From positions 1 to 54,522 of the forward strand of contig NZ_CANLTL010000020.1 of NCBI RefSeq assembly GCF_947494015.1: a DNA stretch of 54,522 nucleotides, given 5' to 3'. The position numbers were made by a program, and so were the translations under genes. The first letter of the stretch is position 1. Every line of letters starts with the position of its first letter. The notes beneath the pieces are model-generated. The model searched no databases and was not told the DNA's origin. It saw only the letters and a list, made by a program, of their open reading frames with translations. Of this stretch, positions 7,223 through 15,572 are shown piece by piece. Origin of the DNA: an uncultured Cellulomonas sp. GTDB taxonomy: Bacteria > Actinomycetota > Actinomycetes > Actinomycetales > Cellulomonadaceae.

Positions 7223-7432
7223 CGGGATAAGAAGGAAAGGGTGCAATCCCAATCCCCTCACTGCGAGTGAATGACGACAGGCGGTGCGGTGGTGGCTTCG
7301 GAGCTCGGCGGTGGTGTGAGCGGCGCTCGTCGACTCCGTAGCCGGCGCGACGCTGCTGGACTACCTGCGCGAGGTGCGCCGGCTGGCGGGGCGATGAGTC
7401 AGGTCGACCTCGCACACGAGCTCGGGCGGTAC

Positions 7433-10228
7433 TCACGGGGTGAGGCGGTGAGCGACAGGTACCCGCTCTCGTGCTCGCCACAGGAACGCCACGATGGCTG
7501 TACGGGCAGACCAGTTGTAGGGCTCGATCGCGTCGATGGCTTCGGCCACCCGGCCGAGAGCATCGTCGTATGTGAGCAGGGCGGCCGCGGCCTGGCCGGG
7601 TGTGATCCCCTCCGGGACGAGGAACTCCCCACGCGGACCCACGACCGTCCTGACGTGCCGTATCTCATCGACGAATCGGCCTTCGACGGACGTCCGGGGC
7701 CAATTGCGGACGTCGTCGGGAAGTGCGTCGGACAACCGAACCGTCGCGCCGGGCGTCCCTGGGCCAGTTGGCGGTGCCGTCGTTGGCTTGGTTGCCCGCA
7801 TCTGTCGTGCGCGCGCCGGTAGAACGCCCTGCTGGTCTGGTGCGGTCAGCCTCTCGAGCACAAGCGCGGCTGCCTCGTGTGCGCTCGGTGATCCGTCCCA
7901 GGCCCGCTGGAGGGCGGCGATGATCTTGAGACGTGCCGATTCATCGTCGCCGACCTCAGCGAGCACGTCGCCGAGACGGCCGGCTCCAAGGTTGGGTCCG
8001 GTCAGAATCTGCAGGGCGAGGTCGACCAGCAGCCGCAGGTGCTTCGGGCTCTTAGATGCCATGCCGTCGTCGAGGATGTCGATCGCCAGCCGGGGTGCCG
8101 TCTCGATGATGAGGCTGAACGTGTCGCTCGCGTCGAGCTCGCGCATCATGTGCAGCACCGGGTCGAAAAGCGGAGCACGATCTCGGTAGACGGCACCGAC
8201 GGCCAGTAGCCAGGTGTTGCGCCAGTGAGCCGAGGGCGCGATCACGCGCAGCCGCCCGATCACCTCATTGTCGAGCCCGTCGACCAGCGCGCAGGCGGCC
8301 ATGAACTCTTGGATGCTGCGCAGCTCGAAGCCGACCTGGTCCTTGCCCTTGGCTGTGACGAGGACGAGCCGATCGCGTGCTGCCCGCAGCAGGTCGCCCG
8401 CGAGCCTCTCCAGTGCGGCGCCCTTGTGGCCCTCTTTGGTGAGCCGGTCACGGATGACCATCTCGAAGTCCTGCGAGCTCAGGAGCGCCTCAGCCTCGCC
8501 GGCGCTCTCGCTCGCGACCTGCAGCCGCAGGCCGGTCGCCCGGTGGATCGCGTCGACGTCGGCCCGGCGCTCGGAGAGGACTGTCGCGAGGTAGTTCTTC
8601 TTCTGAACCTCGCGGTCATAGATCACGTCGTAGTAGTCCGCGAAGAGCGCAGCGCGGTCCTGCGGCGGCTTGGCGCGCCGCTCCAAGAGCAGCGACATGA
8701 TCATGACCTGCAGCGGGGAGCGCATCAGGCGTCGGGTGAGCTCGTTCGCTGCGGCGTCGGTGATGCGCTGCAGGACGGCCGACTTCTCGGCGTCCTCACC
8801 CATGCGCAACTCCGTCAGGCGCGATGCGTAGTCGACTGCCTGCTGGGCCGACAGAGGCACCAGCTCGAGCTTCCGGAATGAGGTCGGCAGCTCGTCGCTA
8901 TACCCCTGAGGGCGTGTGGTCGCGACGACGAGCAGATCGGCGTCCTCGGTGTGGGCCTGCTCAAGGAGTTGGTTGACCGCCGCAGCCACCGTCTCCCGCG
9001 CGGGCTTCGCGGCGACCTCGTCGTAGCCATCGAGCACGAGCAGCCACGGCCATGCCCGCAGCCATCCGCGCATGTCTCGCGCGTGGAAGGTTTCCCCGGT
9101 GCTCGCGCTGATGCGCTCGGCGAGGTAGCGGACAAGAGGGAGGTCTGCACCGCCACCGGCCAGATCCGCGTACTCGGCCAGATCGACTCTGACGGGCCAA
9201 CGCCGAGCACGAGGGCGAGGGATGCCAATCTCTTCAGCGCGACGGAGCGTGTCAGCGACCGCTGCTTGGACAGGCGGAGACTGTCCGTCGCGCTCGGCCA
9301 GCATGGTGGCCCTGTACAGCTGAGCGAGGAGGCGCCCCAGGGTGGTCTTGCCCTGCCCCGGGCCGCCAGTGACGAGGAAGTGGGGCTGGAGGTCGGCGCC
9401 CGCCAGCACGCTCGGGCGCAGCACTCGCTCACCCGCCGTCACGATGTGCGCGAGAGCGGCGAAGCTGTGGGCGAGCGGGTCGGGGTCGTCCGGGTGGCGC
9501 GCCGGCAGGTCTACTGCGACGTGCGCGAGATCGAGTTTCTGGTTGGCGACCTGGCCGGCTTCACCCAGGTTGATCTGCCCGCGGGTGATCAGCTCGGTGC
9601 GGGCGTGCTCCTCTAGGGCCCGTCGGATGTCCTCAACGCGCTGACCTAGGCCGGTCATCCGGCCGAGGTTGATCGCGGCCAGCACGTCACCGGGGGTGAT
9701 GAGCGCGTTGAACTGCTGCCGAACGTCGGCGAACCCATCGAGCAGGCGCTCGACTTTGGCGCGGTCCCAGACGGCGCAGTCCTTCAAGGGCCAATCGTGG
9801 GTCCGAGCTGCAGACCTGATCGTTCTGGTCGCCTCGTTCAGGCCACCGTCGACGGCGCCGCCCAGCCCGACGTTGGTGACGAACACGATGAACTCGGGCT
9901 TCGGCCCCTTCCGCTTCGTGCCCGGGTGGGCCCACTTGTCGAGCTCACGCCGGATCTGCGTGAGCAGCCACGTCTTGTTCGCGGCAGTCGACTGCAGCTG
10001 CTCGCGAAACTTGACCTGGAAGACGTGGTACCCGTCCCACGGAGCTGCGTGGTGGTGCTCGCCGTCTGCGGGCACCGCGCGACCCTCGAAGACCGCGTCG
10101 CGACCGCTGTCCGGGCCCGTCCCGAATACCTGGACCGTCGGCCCGTAAACCTTCAGCAGCAGCGCCTGCACGAGGTGCTCGAACTCGTGCGGTCCGAGAT
10201 CCTCGAGCCGGTAGGTCATGTCCACCAT
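7433..10228 (-). CDS. Nuclease-NACHT NTPase, probable NLR-like antiphage protein
   Basis: The protein is about 931 residues from the ATG at 10228 (another ATG is at 10219; the longer frame to 10465 reads through low-complexity Arg/Ala sequence and is unlikely). Residues 11-75 look like an Mrr-type PD-(D/E)xK nuclease: DSGRDAVFEG (40-49) followed by FQVKF (70-74), with the QxK variant. A NACHT-type STAND ATPase follows: Walker A GGPGQGKTT (288-296), Walker B LVLDGYDE (397-404) and TRPQGY after it. The last 500 residues are helical without obvious repeats and probably sense the trigger. This nuclease-plus-NACHT layout is that of bacterial NLR/Avs-like defence proteins, which cut DNA after detecting a phage protein. 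It appears to be a single-gene unit. Defence function is inferred from architecture. Confidence 0.85.
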   Translation of the reverse strand: MVDMTYRLEDLGPHEFEHLVQALLLKVYGPTVQVFGTGPDSGRDAVFEGRAVPADGEHHHAAPWDGYHVFQVKFREQLQSTAANKTWLLTQIRRELDKWAHPGTKRKGPKPEFIVFVTNVGLGGAVDGGLNEATRTIRSAARTHDWPLKDCAVWDRAKVERLLDGFADVRQQFNALITPGDVLAAINLGRMTGLGQRVEDIRRALEEHARTELITRGQINLGEAGQVANQKLDLAHVAVDLPARHPDDPDPLAHSFAALAHIVTAGERVLRPSVLAGADLQPHFLVTGGPGQGKTTLGRLLAQLYRATMLAERDGQSPPVQAAVADTLRRAEEIGIPRPRARRWPVRVDLAEYADLAGGGADLPLVRYLAERISASTGETFHARDMRGWLRAWPWLLVLDGYDEVAAKPARETVAAAVNQLLEQAHTEDADLLVVATTRPQGYSDELPTSFRKLELVPLSAQQAVDYASRLTELRMGEDAEKSAVLQRITDAAANELTRRLMRSPLQVMIMSLLLERRAKPPQDRAALFADYYDVIYDREVQKKNYLATVLSERRADVDAIHRATGLRLQVASESAGEAEALLSSQDFEMVIRDRLTKEGHKGAALERLAGDLLRAARDRLVLVTAKGKDQVGFELRSIQEFMAACALVDGLDNEVIGRLRVIAPSAHWRNTWLLAVGAVYRDRAPLFDPVLHMMRELDASDTFSLIIETAPRLAIDILDDGMASKSPKHLRLLVDLALQILTGPNLGAGRLGDVLAEVGDDESARLKIIAALQRAWDGSPSAHEAAALVLERLTAPDQQGVLPARARQMRATKPTTAPPTGPGTPGATVRLSDALPDDVRNWPRTSVEGRFVDEIRHVRTVVGPRGEFLVPEGITPGQAAAALLTYDDALGRVAEAIDAIEPYNWSARTAIVAFLWRARERVPVAHRLTP

Positions 10229-10246
10229 CTTGCCGTCCGGCTCAAT

Positions 10247-10276
10247 CGGGTACGTGTCCGACGCACGCGTCGTCAA
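10247..10276 (-). promoter_or_regulatory. Possible promoter of the NACHT gene
   Basis: On the minus strand TTGACG (10276-10271), an 18-base spacer and TACCCG (10252-10247) precede the ATG at 10228. The -35 box is good and the -10 box weak. The rest of 10277-10483 holds no gene I can support. Confidence 0.35.
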
Positions 10277-10483
10277 CTCTTGACCTGCGGTTGGGCGCGC
10301 GCTGCGGGCACGGCCGGGCCTCGCGAGCCGGTGCACCCGACCGTCGGCACCGGGCGAGGAAAGAGCAGCCGGTGCGTAGGCGACGGACCGAGTACGACTG
10401 GCGCTCGGGCTATGGAGAGCTGGACGCGAGACGGTCGCACGCGCGCTCGATGAGTAGCCGAGCACGTTCGCCTTGTGCTGCTG

Positions 10484-10732
10484 CTAGCGCCTGGTCACAG
10501 CCGAGGCCCACACCCACACGAATCCTTCGCGGCCGGCGTCGTCGAAGTACCGCACGTGCACCGCTCGCGCGGTCCAGGCGACGGCCTCGGCTTCGACCTC
10601 GACGTCGGACCCGTCACGCGCAACCGTCCAGGCGCGGACGGGCAGCAGTGTGGCTGGCCTGGTGACCGGGTGACCACGGCCCGCCACCGGGACGTTGCGG
10701 GCCATGTCCCGCAGCGGCACTTGATCGACCAT
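10484..10732 (-). CDS. Small hypothetical protein with basic C-terminus
   Basis: An 82-residue protein of unknown function. Residues 35-82 look like a genuine small beta-rich domain: alternating hydrophobics in VEVEAEAVAW and VHVRYFDDAGREG, ending WVWASAVTRR. No Cys, signal or membrane segment. Two ATG codons are possible (10732 and 10705) and neither has a strong ribosome site, so the N-terminus is uncertain. It lies between the NACHT gene and the HA-domain gene on the same strand, with gaps of about 255 and 71 bases. Confidence 0.6.
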   Translation of the reverse strand: MVDQVPLRDMARNVPVAGRGHPVTRPATLLPVRAWTVARDGSDVEVEAEAVAWTARAVHVRYFDDAGREGFVWVWASAVTRR

Positions 10733-10803
10733 CAGTCGGGCAGCCCGCCGGTGTCAGCCGGCCGAACGGTGCTAGACATCGTGCCCGCCGCGGACCGCCC
10801 GGC

Positions 10804-11697
10804 TCACTGCGCAGCTGCGACTGGTGCGCCGTCTTGCCCCTGGCCGGGCACGGCCCGGGCGACAGCCGCCTCGGCCCGGATGTTGGGGTGGACGCGGGGT
10901 CCTGGGGACTCTGCCTCTTGAGCCGCTGCGGCACGGGCAGCCGCGGCCTTGGCTCGCGCGGCCGCACGAGTCTTCGCCGGCGTCCAGTCCCACCCGGGCA
11001 GCGCCGCGATCGCGTCGACCGTCTCGGAGGGCAGCCGGCCAGCTGCGTACCGCCCGCGCACGTACTCCGCTCGCTTGCCGATGGGTACCTGGACGTCGTC
11101 GATCTGCGCCACGGTGCTCAGACGCACCTGACTGGCATCGCGGGACGGGTCCTGCGCGATCCACGCCTGCATGGCGCTGATGAACTCCTCAAGGCGCGTC
11201 TTGCGCTGCTCGAGCGCACCCGGGATCGCCGCGAGCTCGCGGCGCTGGGCAGTGCTCAGCTCGGCCGAGGTTGCGCGCTGCTGGCGCAGCCATCGCGCAG
11301 CCACAGGGTGCGCGGTCTCCAGGCCGTCCAGAGTGCCGTGCTCATCGGCGTATGCGCGCACGGTCTGCAGCTGGGTTGTCCAGGTCTGCTCGCTACGGGG
11401 CGCGAAGCCCGACCACGACCAGCCCGGGCGGCCCTCGAGCTCACGCGCCCGGTCGGCACTGAGCTTGCCGGTGCGGTGCTCGTGCCGTCGCGTGGTCAGC
11501 CGCAGCCCCAGTGGGTACGGCTTACCGTCCACGAGCCGACTGGTGGCCTGCTGCGGCACGTAGGCGCTGCCGTGCTGCTCGACCCACCAGTCGAGCTCAG
11601 CCAGCAGCTGCGCCCACGCATCGCGCTTGCCTGCGGGCGCCGGCTCGACGACGTCAGCGGGCGTGCCCTGGTCGGCAGTGAACGCGTCGATGCTCAT
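10804..11697 (-). CDS. Helicase-associated (HA) domain protein
   Basis: This 297-residue protein carries tandem helicase-associated-type repeats of about 65 residues: WAQLLAELDWWVEQHG...YPLGLRLTTRR...W around 28-98, and a second and third set ending in PGWDW near 240. HA repeats are three-helix modules with aromatic anchors that probably bind nucleic acid and are common in actinobacterial plasmid and phage proteins. No helicase motif is present. The C-terminal 50 residues are Ala-rich. The ATG at 11697 is preferred: it follows AGAGAGG, and the in-frame GTG at 11733 would lie in the promoter motif F. Function beyond nucleic-acid binding is unknown. Confidence 0.75.
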   Translation of the reverse strand: MSIDAFTADQGTPADVVEPAPAGKRDAWAQLLAELDWWVEQHGSAYVPQQATSRLVDGKPYPLGLRLTTRRHEHRTGKLSADRARELEGRPGWSWSGFAPRSEQTWTTQLQTVRAYADEHGTLDGLETAHPVAARWLRQQRATSAELSTAQRRELAAIPGALEQRKTRLEEFISAMQAWIAQDPSRDASQVRLSTVAQIDDVQVPIGKRAEYVRGRYAAGRLPSETVDAIAALPGWDWTPAKTRAAARAKAAAARAAAAQEAESPGPRVHPNIRAEAAVARAVPGQGQDGAPVAAAQ

Positions 11698-11723
11698 CAG
11701 TCCCACCACCTCTCTGGTCCCCT

Positions 11724-11758
11724 TCATCCTCACCTACCTCATACACCGGCGCAACTAT
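11724..11758 (-). promoter_or_regulatory. Repeated promoter motif, copy F
   Basis: On the minus strand ATAGTTGCGCCGGTGTATG with the standard 9-base ATAG-to-CCGG distance. The hexamer 20 bases downstream, GGATGA, is a poor -10 box, so this copy is less certain as a promoter, but its place just upstream of the HA-domain gene fits the pattern of the other copies. Confidence 0.55.
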
Positions 11759-11782
11759 CACAGCGCCTGGCGCGTGTAACCC

Positions 11783-11811
11783 TTGCGGTCCGTCAACCGT
11801 TATGGTATGGT
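11783..11811 (+). promoter_or_regulatory. Promoter of the HicA-like gene
   Basis: TTGCGG (11783-11788), a 17-base spacer and TATGGT (11806-11811). It leaves a leader of about 26 bases with GAGGGG before the GTG start at 11844. Confidence 0.6.
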
Positions 11812-11843
11812 TTCTCTTGTCGGCAACGAGAGGGGCGGGTACG

Positions 11844-12050
11844 GTGCACAAGGACTGGAAGCGGCTTGAGGCGGCAGCCGTGGAGCAGGGTTTCACCAGC
11901 AAGGAGACGAAGAAGGGCCGCTTCTGGCTATCGCCGGACGGGGTGCACCTGGTGCTTGTTCACCACACCCCGAGTGACCGAAGGGCGATGGAGAACACCA
12001 TCCGCGAGTTCCGCCACGCAGGACTCATCTGGCCCCCGCCGAAGAGATAG
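11844..12050 (+). CDS. HicA-like (YcfA) small protein, possible toxin
   Basis: This 68-residue basic protein has the size and order of HicA-type mRNA interferases: an N-terminal helix (KDWKRLEAAAVEQGF), a beta pair with FWLSPDGVHLVLVHH containing the Gly-His pair typical of the double-stranded-RNA-binding fold, then a C-terminal helix. Catalytic His candidates are in GVHL and HHTPS. The GTG at 11844 is used because the ATG at 11802 overlaps the -10 box. No HicB with a usual partial RNase H fold is adjacent; the next plus-strand gene, after a hairpin, encodes a helix-turn-helix protein that could serve as a non-standard partner. The HicA assignment is tentative. Confidence 0.6.
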   Translation: MHKDWKRLEAAAVEQGFTSKETKKGRFWLSPDGVHLVLVHHTPSDRRAMENTIREFRHAGLIWPPPKR

Positions 12051-12058
12051 CAGCCACA

Positions 12059-12085
12059 CCGCCCCGGCCTCACCGGCCGGGGCGG
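12059..12085 (+). terminator. GC-rich hairpin after the HicA-like gene
   Basis: A perfect 11-bp stem (12059-12069 with 12075-12085) and a 5-base loop lie nine bases after the stop of the HicA-like gene. There is no T-run, as is usual in GC-rich actinobacteria. Confidence 0.6.
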
Positions 12086-12114
12086 GATCAGCACCGACAG
12101 ATCGGACACCGCAC

Positions 12115-12669
12115 ATGACCGTCTTCACCGCGCGGGTCGAGTGGAGACTCGCACCGGGCCACGACATCACCGACACCCTCCCGGACATCGTCAACGCCAT
12201 CGCCGACTACCACGCGGTTGGCGCGGTCGACCTTGCAGCGAACACCGCCGCCATCACCTTGACCGTGGACGGGGCCACCCTCGAGCTCGGCGCCCAGGAG
12301 GCGCTGCGCACGGTTGCCGTGGCCGTCGTCTCCCACGGTGGCCAGCAGTTCGTCCCCGCTGCGCTCAGCCTCACCGAGGAGACGCTGGCCACCCAGCGCA
12401 GCGACCCGCCCACCTGGAACCTGCCGGCGCTGATCACGCTCACCGAGACGGCCGAGCTCGGGGGCGTCTCCCGCCAGCGCGCCAGCCAGTGGGCCGCACG
12501 GGCTGACTTCCCTCAGCCGGCAGCCCGGACAGCGCACGGGGCGCTCTACATCCGCCCCCAGGTCGAGACGTGGCTCGCGCGCTTATCTCGCACCCCGGGC
12601 AGACCCAGGAACAGCAGCACCGCCGCTACGCCGGTCGGCGCTCGAAATACTCCTGCAGAGCTTCGGTGA
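12115..12669 (+). CDS. Helix-turn-helix DNA-binding protein
   Basis: The 184-residue product has an N-terminal beta-rich domain (1-90), beginning TVFTARVEWRLAPGHD, of unknown type and a C-terminal helix-turn-helix at about 103-150: ITLTETAELGGVSRQRASQW followed by FPQPAA and a GALYIRPQVETW wing. This is the excisionase/MerR-like layout used by many plasmid and phage regulators. The ATG at 12115 is 30 bases after the hairpin; no strong ribosome site is seen. The last 44 bases overlap the convergent RHH gene. It could be a regulator of its neighbours or the partner of the HicA-like protein; both are inference. Confidence 0.7.
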   Translation: MTVFTARVEWRLAPGHDITDTLPDIVNAIADYHAVGAVDLAANTAAITLTVDGATLELGAQEALRTVAVAVVSHGGQQFVPAALSLTEETLATQRSDPPTWNLPALITLTETAELGGVSRQRASQWAARADFPQPAARTAHGALYIRPQVETWLARLSRTPGRPRNSSTAATPVGARNTPAELR

Positions 12670-12847
12670 CGATGTCCTGCTTGTTGCGGGACTTGGTCTG
12701 CCCGGCGCCATTGGCTGCTCGCGCGACCAAAGCGCTGAGCTCACCGGGAATGCGCACGTTGAGCTGCACCAGCGGCTCCGGCTTCGGGTCAGGGCCTCGC
12801 CAGACCACCGGACCAGTGCGCACCCGCACCCGCTCGACATCCGGCAT
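12626..12847 (-). CDS. Ribbon-helix-helix DNA-binding protein
   Basis: This 73-residue protein has a CopG/Arc-type ribbon-helix-helix in its C-terminal half: the strand VQLNVRIPGEL, then helix A (SALVARAANGAG) and helix B (NKQDIVTEALQEYF). Such dimers repress promoters on plasmids or serve as antitoxins or centromere-binding factors. The ATG at 12847 has AAGGGG upstream; the longer start at 12877 has none. Its 3' end overlaps the convergent helix-turn-helix gene by 44 bases. The 110-base gap to the divergent gene at 12958 should contain promoters for both. No toxin gene is beside it on the same strand. Confidence 0.75.
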   Translation of the reverse strand: MPDVERVRVRTGPVVWRGPDPKPEPLVQLNVRIPGELSALVARAANGAGQTKSRNKQDIVTEALQEYFERRPA

Positions 12848-12957
12848 CGCCAACCCCTTCCGACGAGCACACAGCACGATCCGCTGAGCCCCGATGCTAA
12901 CGGGCTGGTCCCGACGCTTCCACGAGCAGCACCACGACGACCGAAAGGATCACGATC

Positions 12958-13434
12958 ATGGTCAACGACGTCGACGAGCTGCTCGCGTTCCTGCAGACGG
13001 GCATGCGGCACCCCGGTTCCCTGACCGACCTCGACACCGCCCACCTGCTGCACTCCTTCACCTTCTCCACCCTGCGCGACGCCGCCCTCGCTGCCCTCAC
13101 CGGCTACCCCCAGGATGCGGCCGCGCTGGCCGCCAGCCGGCCACCGGCGACGTCCTGGTTCACCCACGGCCCGCTGGACCAGGACACGATCGCCGCGGCC
13201 TTGCCGCTCCTGCAGCACCTGGCCTCCCAGGCCACCGGAACACCCGCCGCAACACCGCTTGCCGCGGTCCTGGCGTACCTGGACTGGGCTCTGGGCCACC
13301 CCGTGCGGGCGACCCAGCGACTGGCCACCGCAGACCACCGCGACCCGCTCGTGCGCCTGCTGCGCCGTGCCCTGGCCGCTGGCGTGCCGGCGCCGCGAGT
13401 CACGTCTCAGCCCAGCGCCAAGGGCTCGCGATGA
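12958..13434 (+). CDS. Hypothetical protein, 158 aa
   Basis: This 158-residue soluble protein is not firmly assigned. It is largely helical, with the stretch TPLAAVLAYLDWALGHPVRA followed by helices of the pattern RLATADHRDPLVRLLRRAL, reminiscent of the C-terminal part of actinobacterial DUF4192 proteins, but the resemblance is weak. The ATG at 12958 has GAAAGGA upstream. The stop overlaps the ATG of the next gene by four bases, so the two form one operon read away from the RHH gene, which may repress it. Confidence 0.7.
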   Translation: MVNDVDELLAFLQTGMRHPGSLTDLDTAHLLHSFTFSTLRDAALAALTGYPQDAAALAASRPPATSWFTHGPLDQDTIAAALPLLQHLASQATGTPAATPLAAVLAYLDWALGHPVRATQRLATADHRDPLVRLLRRALAAGVPAPRVTSQPSAKGSR

Positions 13435-14084
13435 GCCCGCGCGTGGACGTCACACAGTGGGACGGACAGCTGGTCCGGGAGCTGCTCGTCGTCCTGTACG
13501 GCGGCCACCACTCCCGCACTGGCGGCTGGGTGCCCGAGGCCGGCGCCGTCGGCCGCTACCGCAAGGTCTCCGCGAGGACCGTCCGCCGCTGGACCCGTCC
13601 CGGCTCGCCGGCGGCCATCCCTGCCCGGGTACTCGAGGCCATGCTGGCGCGCCGGCAACCACGCGCAGCGACGCTGCGCCGCGAGCAGCTGCAGGCGGAC
13701 CGCACCGAGCAGATGCGGGTCCGTGCCGGGCTGGGTCGTGGCCGCGGCAACCTCCAGGAGTACGCCGCCCGCGGCTGGCTCGAGCAGCATCGAGTGCTCG
13801 TCCTGGAAGAGGCTGCTCTCCCCCTTCGCCGGATCACGGTCGTGCGAGACGACCCCACGCTCGTGCGGCGGGCCGTGAGCGGATCTCGCGTCGTCGACCT
13901 AGCCATCGCCGACACCAAGTTCGCTGGCGACGCGCTGCGCTACCGGACGCTGAACGAGGTCAGGCCCTGGCGCCTGGAGCTCTCCACGCGCCAGGTGGCT
14001 GGCACCCGCGGCCGCACCCAGGTCTGGCTGGCCAGTGCACCCCTGTCCCAGCTGCCGCTGCAGGCGAACCTCGTCGGGCCCTGA
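13431..14084 (+). CDS. Hypothetical basic protein with possible N-terminal HTH
   Basis: The 217-residue product is basic and not recognised. Residues 10-65 contain LVRELLVVLYGG and GRYRKVSARTVRRWTRPGS, which looks like a helix-turn-helix (recognition helix around SARTVRRW). A second domain from about 105 (EQHRVLVLEEAALPLRRITVV) is alpha/beta. The ATG at 13431 overlaps the previous stop. Proteins of this shape are often found on actinobacterial mobile elements beside partition and transfer genes. A DNA-binding role is inference from the HTH-like segment. Confidence 0.7.
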   Translation: MSPRVDVTQWDGQLVRELLVVLYGGHHSRTGGWVPEAGAVGRYRKVSARTVRRWTRPGSPAAIPARVLEAMLARRQPRAATLRREQLQADRTEQMRVRAGLGRGRGNLQEYAARGWLEQHRVLVLEEAALPLRRITVVRDDPTLVRRAVSGSRVVDLAIADTKFAGDALRYRTLNEVRPWRLELSTRQVAGTRGRTQVWLASAPLSQLPLQANLVGP

Positions 14085-14313
14085 GCCTGGCGCCTGTAGG
14101 GACTCGTCCGACTTGTCCGTTGCCCGGTCAGGTTGCGGCGCAATGCGAGTACCGATGGCCACTATTGCTTGCAGATGTCGACAGCACGCCGGCGACCAAG
14201 TCTGCGCCGCCGCCGTGACGCGCGGCTACTTATCCACCGAACGGGCCTGGCCGTACTTCGCAGCGTGCCCGGCGACAAAGTAACGACAGAGAAGCTAAAC
14301 CTGGGGGTACGTC
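14085..14313. other. Intergenic, no feature recognised
   Basis: This 229-base gap shows no convincing ORF, RNA gene or long repeat. It ends with the leader of the membrane-protein gene, including GGGGGT just before its ATG. Confidence 0.5.
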
Positions 14314-15225
14314 ATGTGGATCATCTACGCAGCGTCGGTCGACGGCGCAACCACGGGAGCCGCGGAACCGATCGTCTGGAGCGCCGCCGCCTGTGGCGTC
14401 GTCGCCACCGCCATCCCCGTGCTGCTCGCGGCTGGACTGCTCGGAGCGAAGGCGCTCGACGCAACAGCACGCTTTCCACTCGGGTCGCGGCTCGGCTACC
14501 TCTTCCTCATCGTGGTCGCCCTGCTTGCCGAGCTGGTCGCGCTAGCGGGGGCTGTTAGTTCCACCTGCACACTTCTCCCCGGCCTCAAGATTTCCGACCT
14601 CGACGATGCCGCGCTGTTGCTGCCAGCAAGCCCCGTCGTGACCGCCGCCGCCGACGCCAACTCGCAGGCTCTCGCCGACGCGGCATGCAGTATGGCCGCG
14701 ACGAACGGTGCCGCGACCATCGGAGGGCTCACCGCCGACCAAGCGAACTTCGTCACGTGGTGCGGTGTGCTCGTAGCTGTGATCTACGTGGTGATCGCAG
14801 CCTTGGGACACCTATTCCGAGCCTTCGCCGGCGGACTCCAGGAGCGCCGGACCGGCCTGGCCCTTCAGATGATCAGCGGCGGCGCCACCGACCCCGAAGC
14901 CATCACCAAAGCAACGGATCTTCCCCTCAGCGCGGTGGAGGTTTTGACCCGCACCGACCTCTCGCCGGTCGACACCGCCCACGCGCTCATCGCGCTCAAA
15001 GACCCCCCCCTCAACAACGAATCCATCGCAATCGCCGCTAGCCTCGATCAGCGCATCATCAAGCATCTGCGCCAACACCCCGCCCCCGAATCGGACGACC
15101 GCCACCGCCTCGACCCGCCCCCCGGGCGGCTGCGCTGGCGCATTGCAGTGACCCTGGGAGCCTTCGTCTGCGCCGTCGTCGTACGCGAGCACGACGTCGA
15201 GTTGGTGAAAGGAAAGCGAGAATAG
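14314..15225 (+). CDS. Hypothetical membrane protein, 303 aa
   Basis: No family was recognised. Four hydrophobic segments are visible: about 24-46, 58-80, 148-170 and 282-297. The segment between the second and third (80-147) contains two cysteines and an Ala-rich stretch and is probably outside, and the cytosolic loop 171-280 contains EAITKATDLPLSAVEVL, a helix-turn-helix-like sequence that may be a short protein-interaction motif. The ATG at 14314 follows GGGGGT. It is convergent with the 15240 gene, 14 bases apart, and appears to be a single-gene unit. Confidence 0.7.
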   Translation: MWIIYAASVDGATTGAAEPIVWSAAACGVVATAIPVLLAAGLLGAKALDATARFPLGSRLGYLFLIVVALLAELVALAGAVSSTCTLLPGLKISDLDDAALLLPASPVVTAAADANSQALADAACSMAATNGAATIGGLTADQANFVTWCGVLVAVIYVVIAALGHLFRAFAGGLQERRTGLALQMISGGATDPEAITKATDLPLSAVEVLTRTDLSPVDTAHALIALKDPPLNNESIAIAASLDQRIIKHLRQHPAPESDDRHRLDPPPGRLRWRIAVTLGAFVCAVVVREHDVELVKGKRE

Positions 15226-15239
15226 GGACCTACGCACCG

Positions 15240-15569
15240 CTACCTCGCTGCGTTCACGGCACGGCGGCGACGCGAGCGCACCGTCCCAACCACACCGGCG
15301 ACGACGGCGAGCAGCACCCCGGCAGCGAGGATGATCCGGCCGGTGTCCAGGCCGGCCTCTCCCGCGTACGGCACCGACACGATGACGGCCTCGGTGACCA
15401 GGACGTGGTGGCCGGTGAGCCACGCGACCGCTGACTGCAGCGCCCTGCGGCCCATCTGGGTGCCGCCGGCCAGGATCGGGCCAGCGAACAGCACGAGGAC
15501 CACCACCAGGACCATCAGGTCGTTGGGGTCCATGCCGCCGCCGCGTGGTGCTTGGCGTGTGTTCGACAC
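15240..15569 (-). CDS. Small membrane protein at the end of the transfer operon
   Basis: This 109-residue protein has two membrane segments, about 17-35 (LMVLVVVLVLFAGPILAGG) and 79-95, with a soluble amphipathic stretch between, and a very basic C-terminus (RSRRRRAVNAAR). Family unknown. The GTG at 15569 lies three bases after the stop of the upstream gene and has GGGGGTGG before it, so it is coupled to that gene; an internal ATG at 15533 lacks a ribosome site. As the last gene of a minus-strand run that contains the coupling ATPase it is probably a transfer-associated membrane protein. Confidence 0.65.
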   Translation of the reverse strand: MSNTRQAPRGGGMDPNDLMVLVVVLVLFAGPILAGGTQMGRRALQSAVAWLTGHHVLVTEAVIVSVPYAGEAGLDTGRIILAAGVLLAVVAGVVGTVRSRRRRAVNAAR

Positions 15570-15572
15570 GGC

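Noticed and set aside
7159-7432. Possible small ORF with LLDYLREVRRLAG between lsr2 and the NACHT gene
   Set aside because: It is protein-like for about 25 codons but has a stop immediately upstream and no start codon or ribosome site.
10834-12114. Long plus-strand frame before the HTH gene
   Set aside because: Antisense to the HA-domain gene and out of frame with the HicA-like gene; only the part from 12115 is protein-like.
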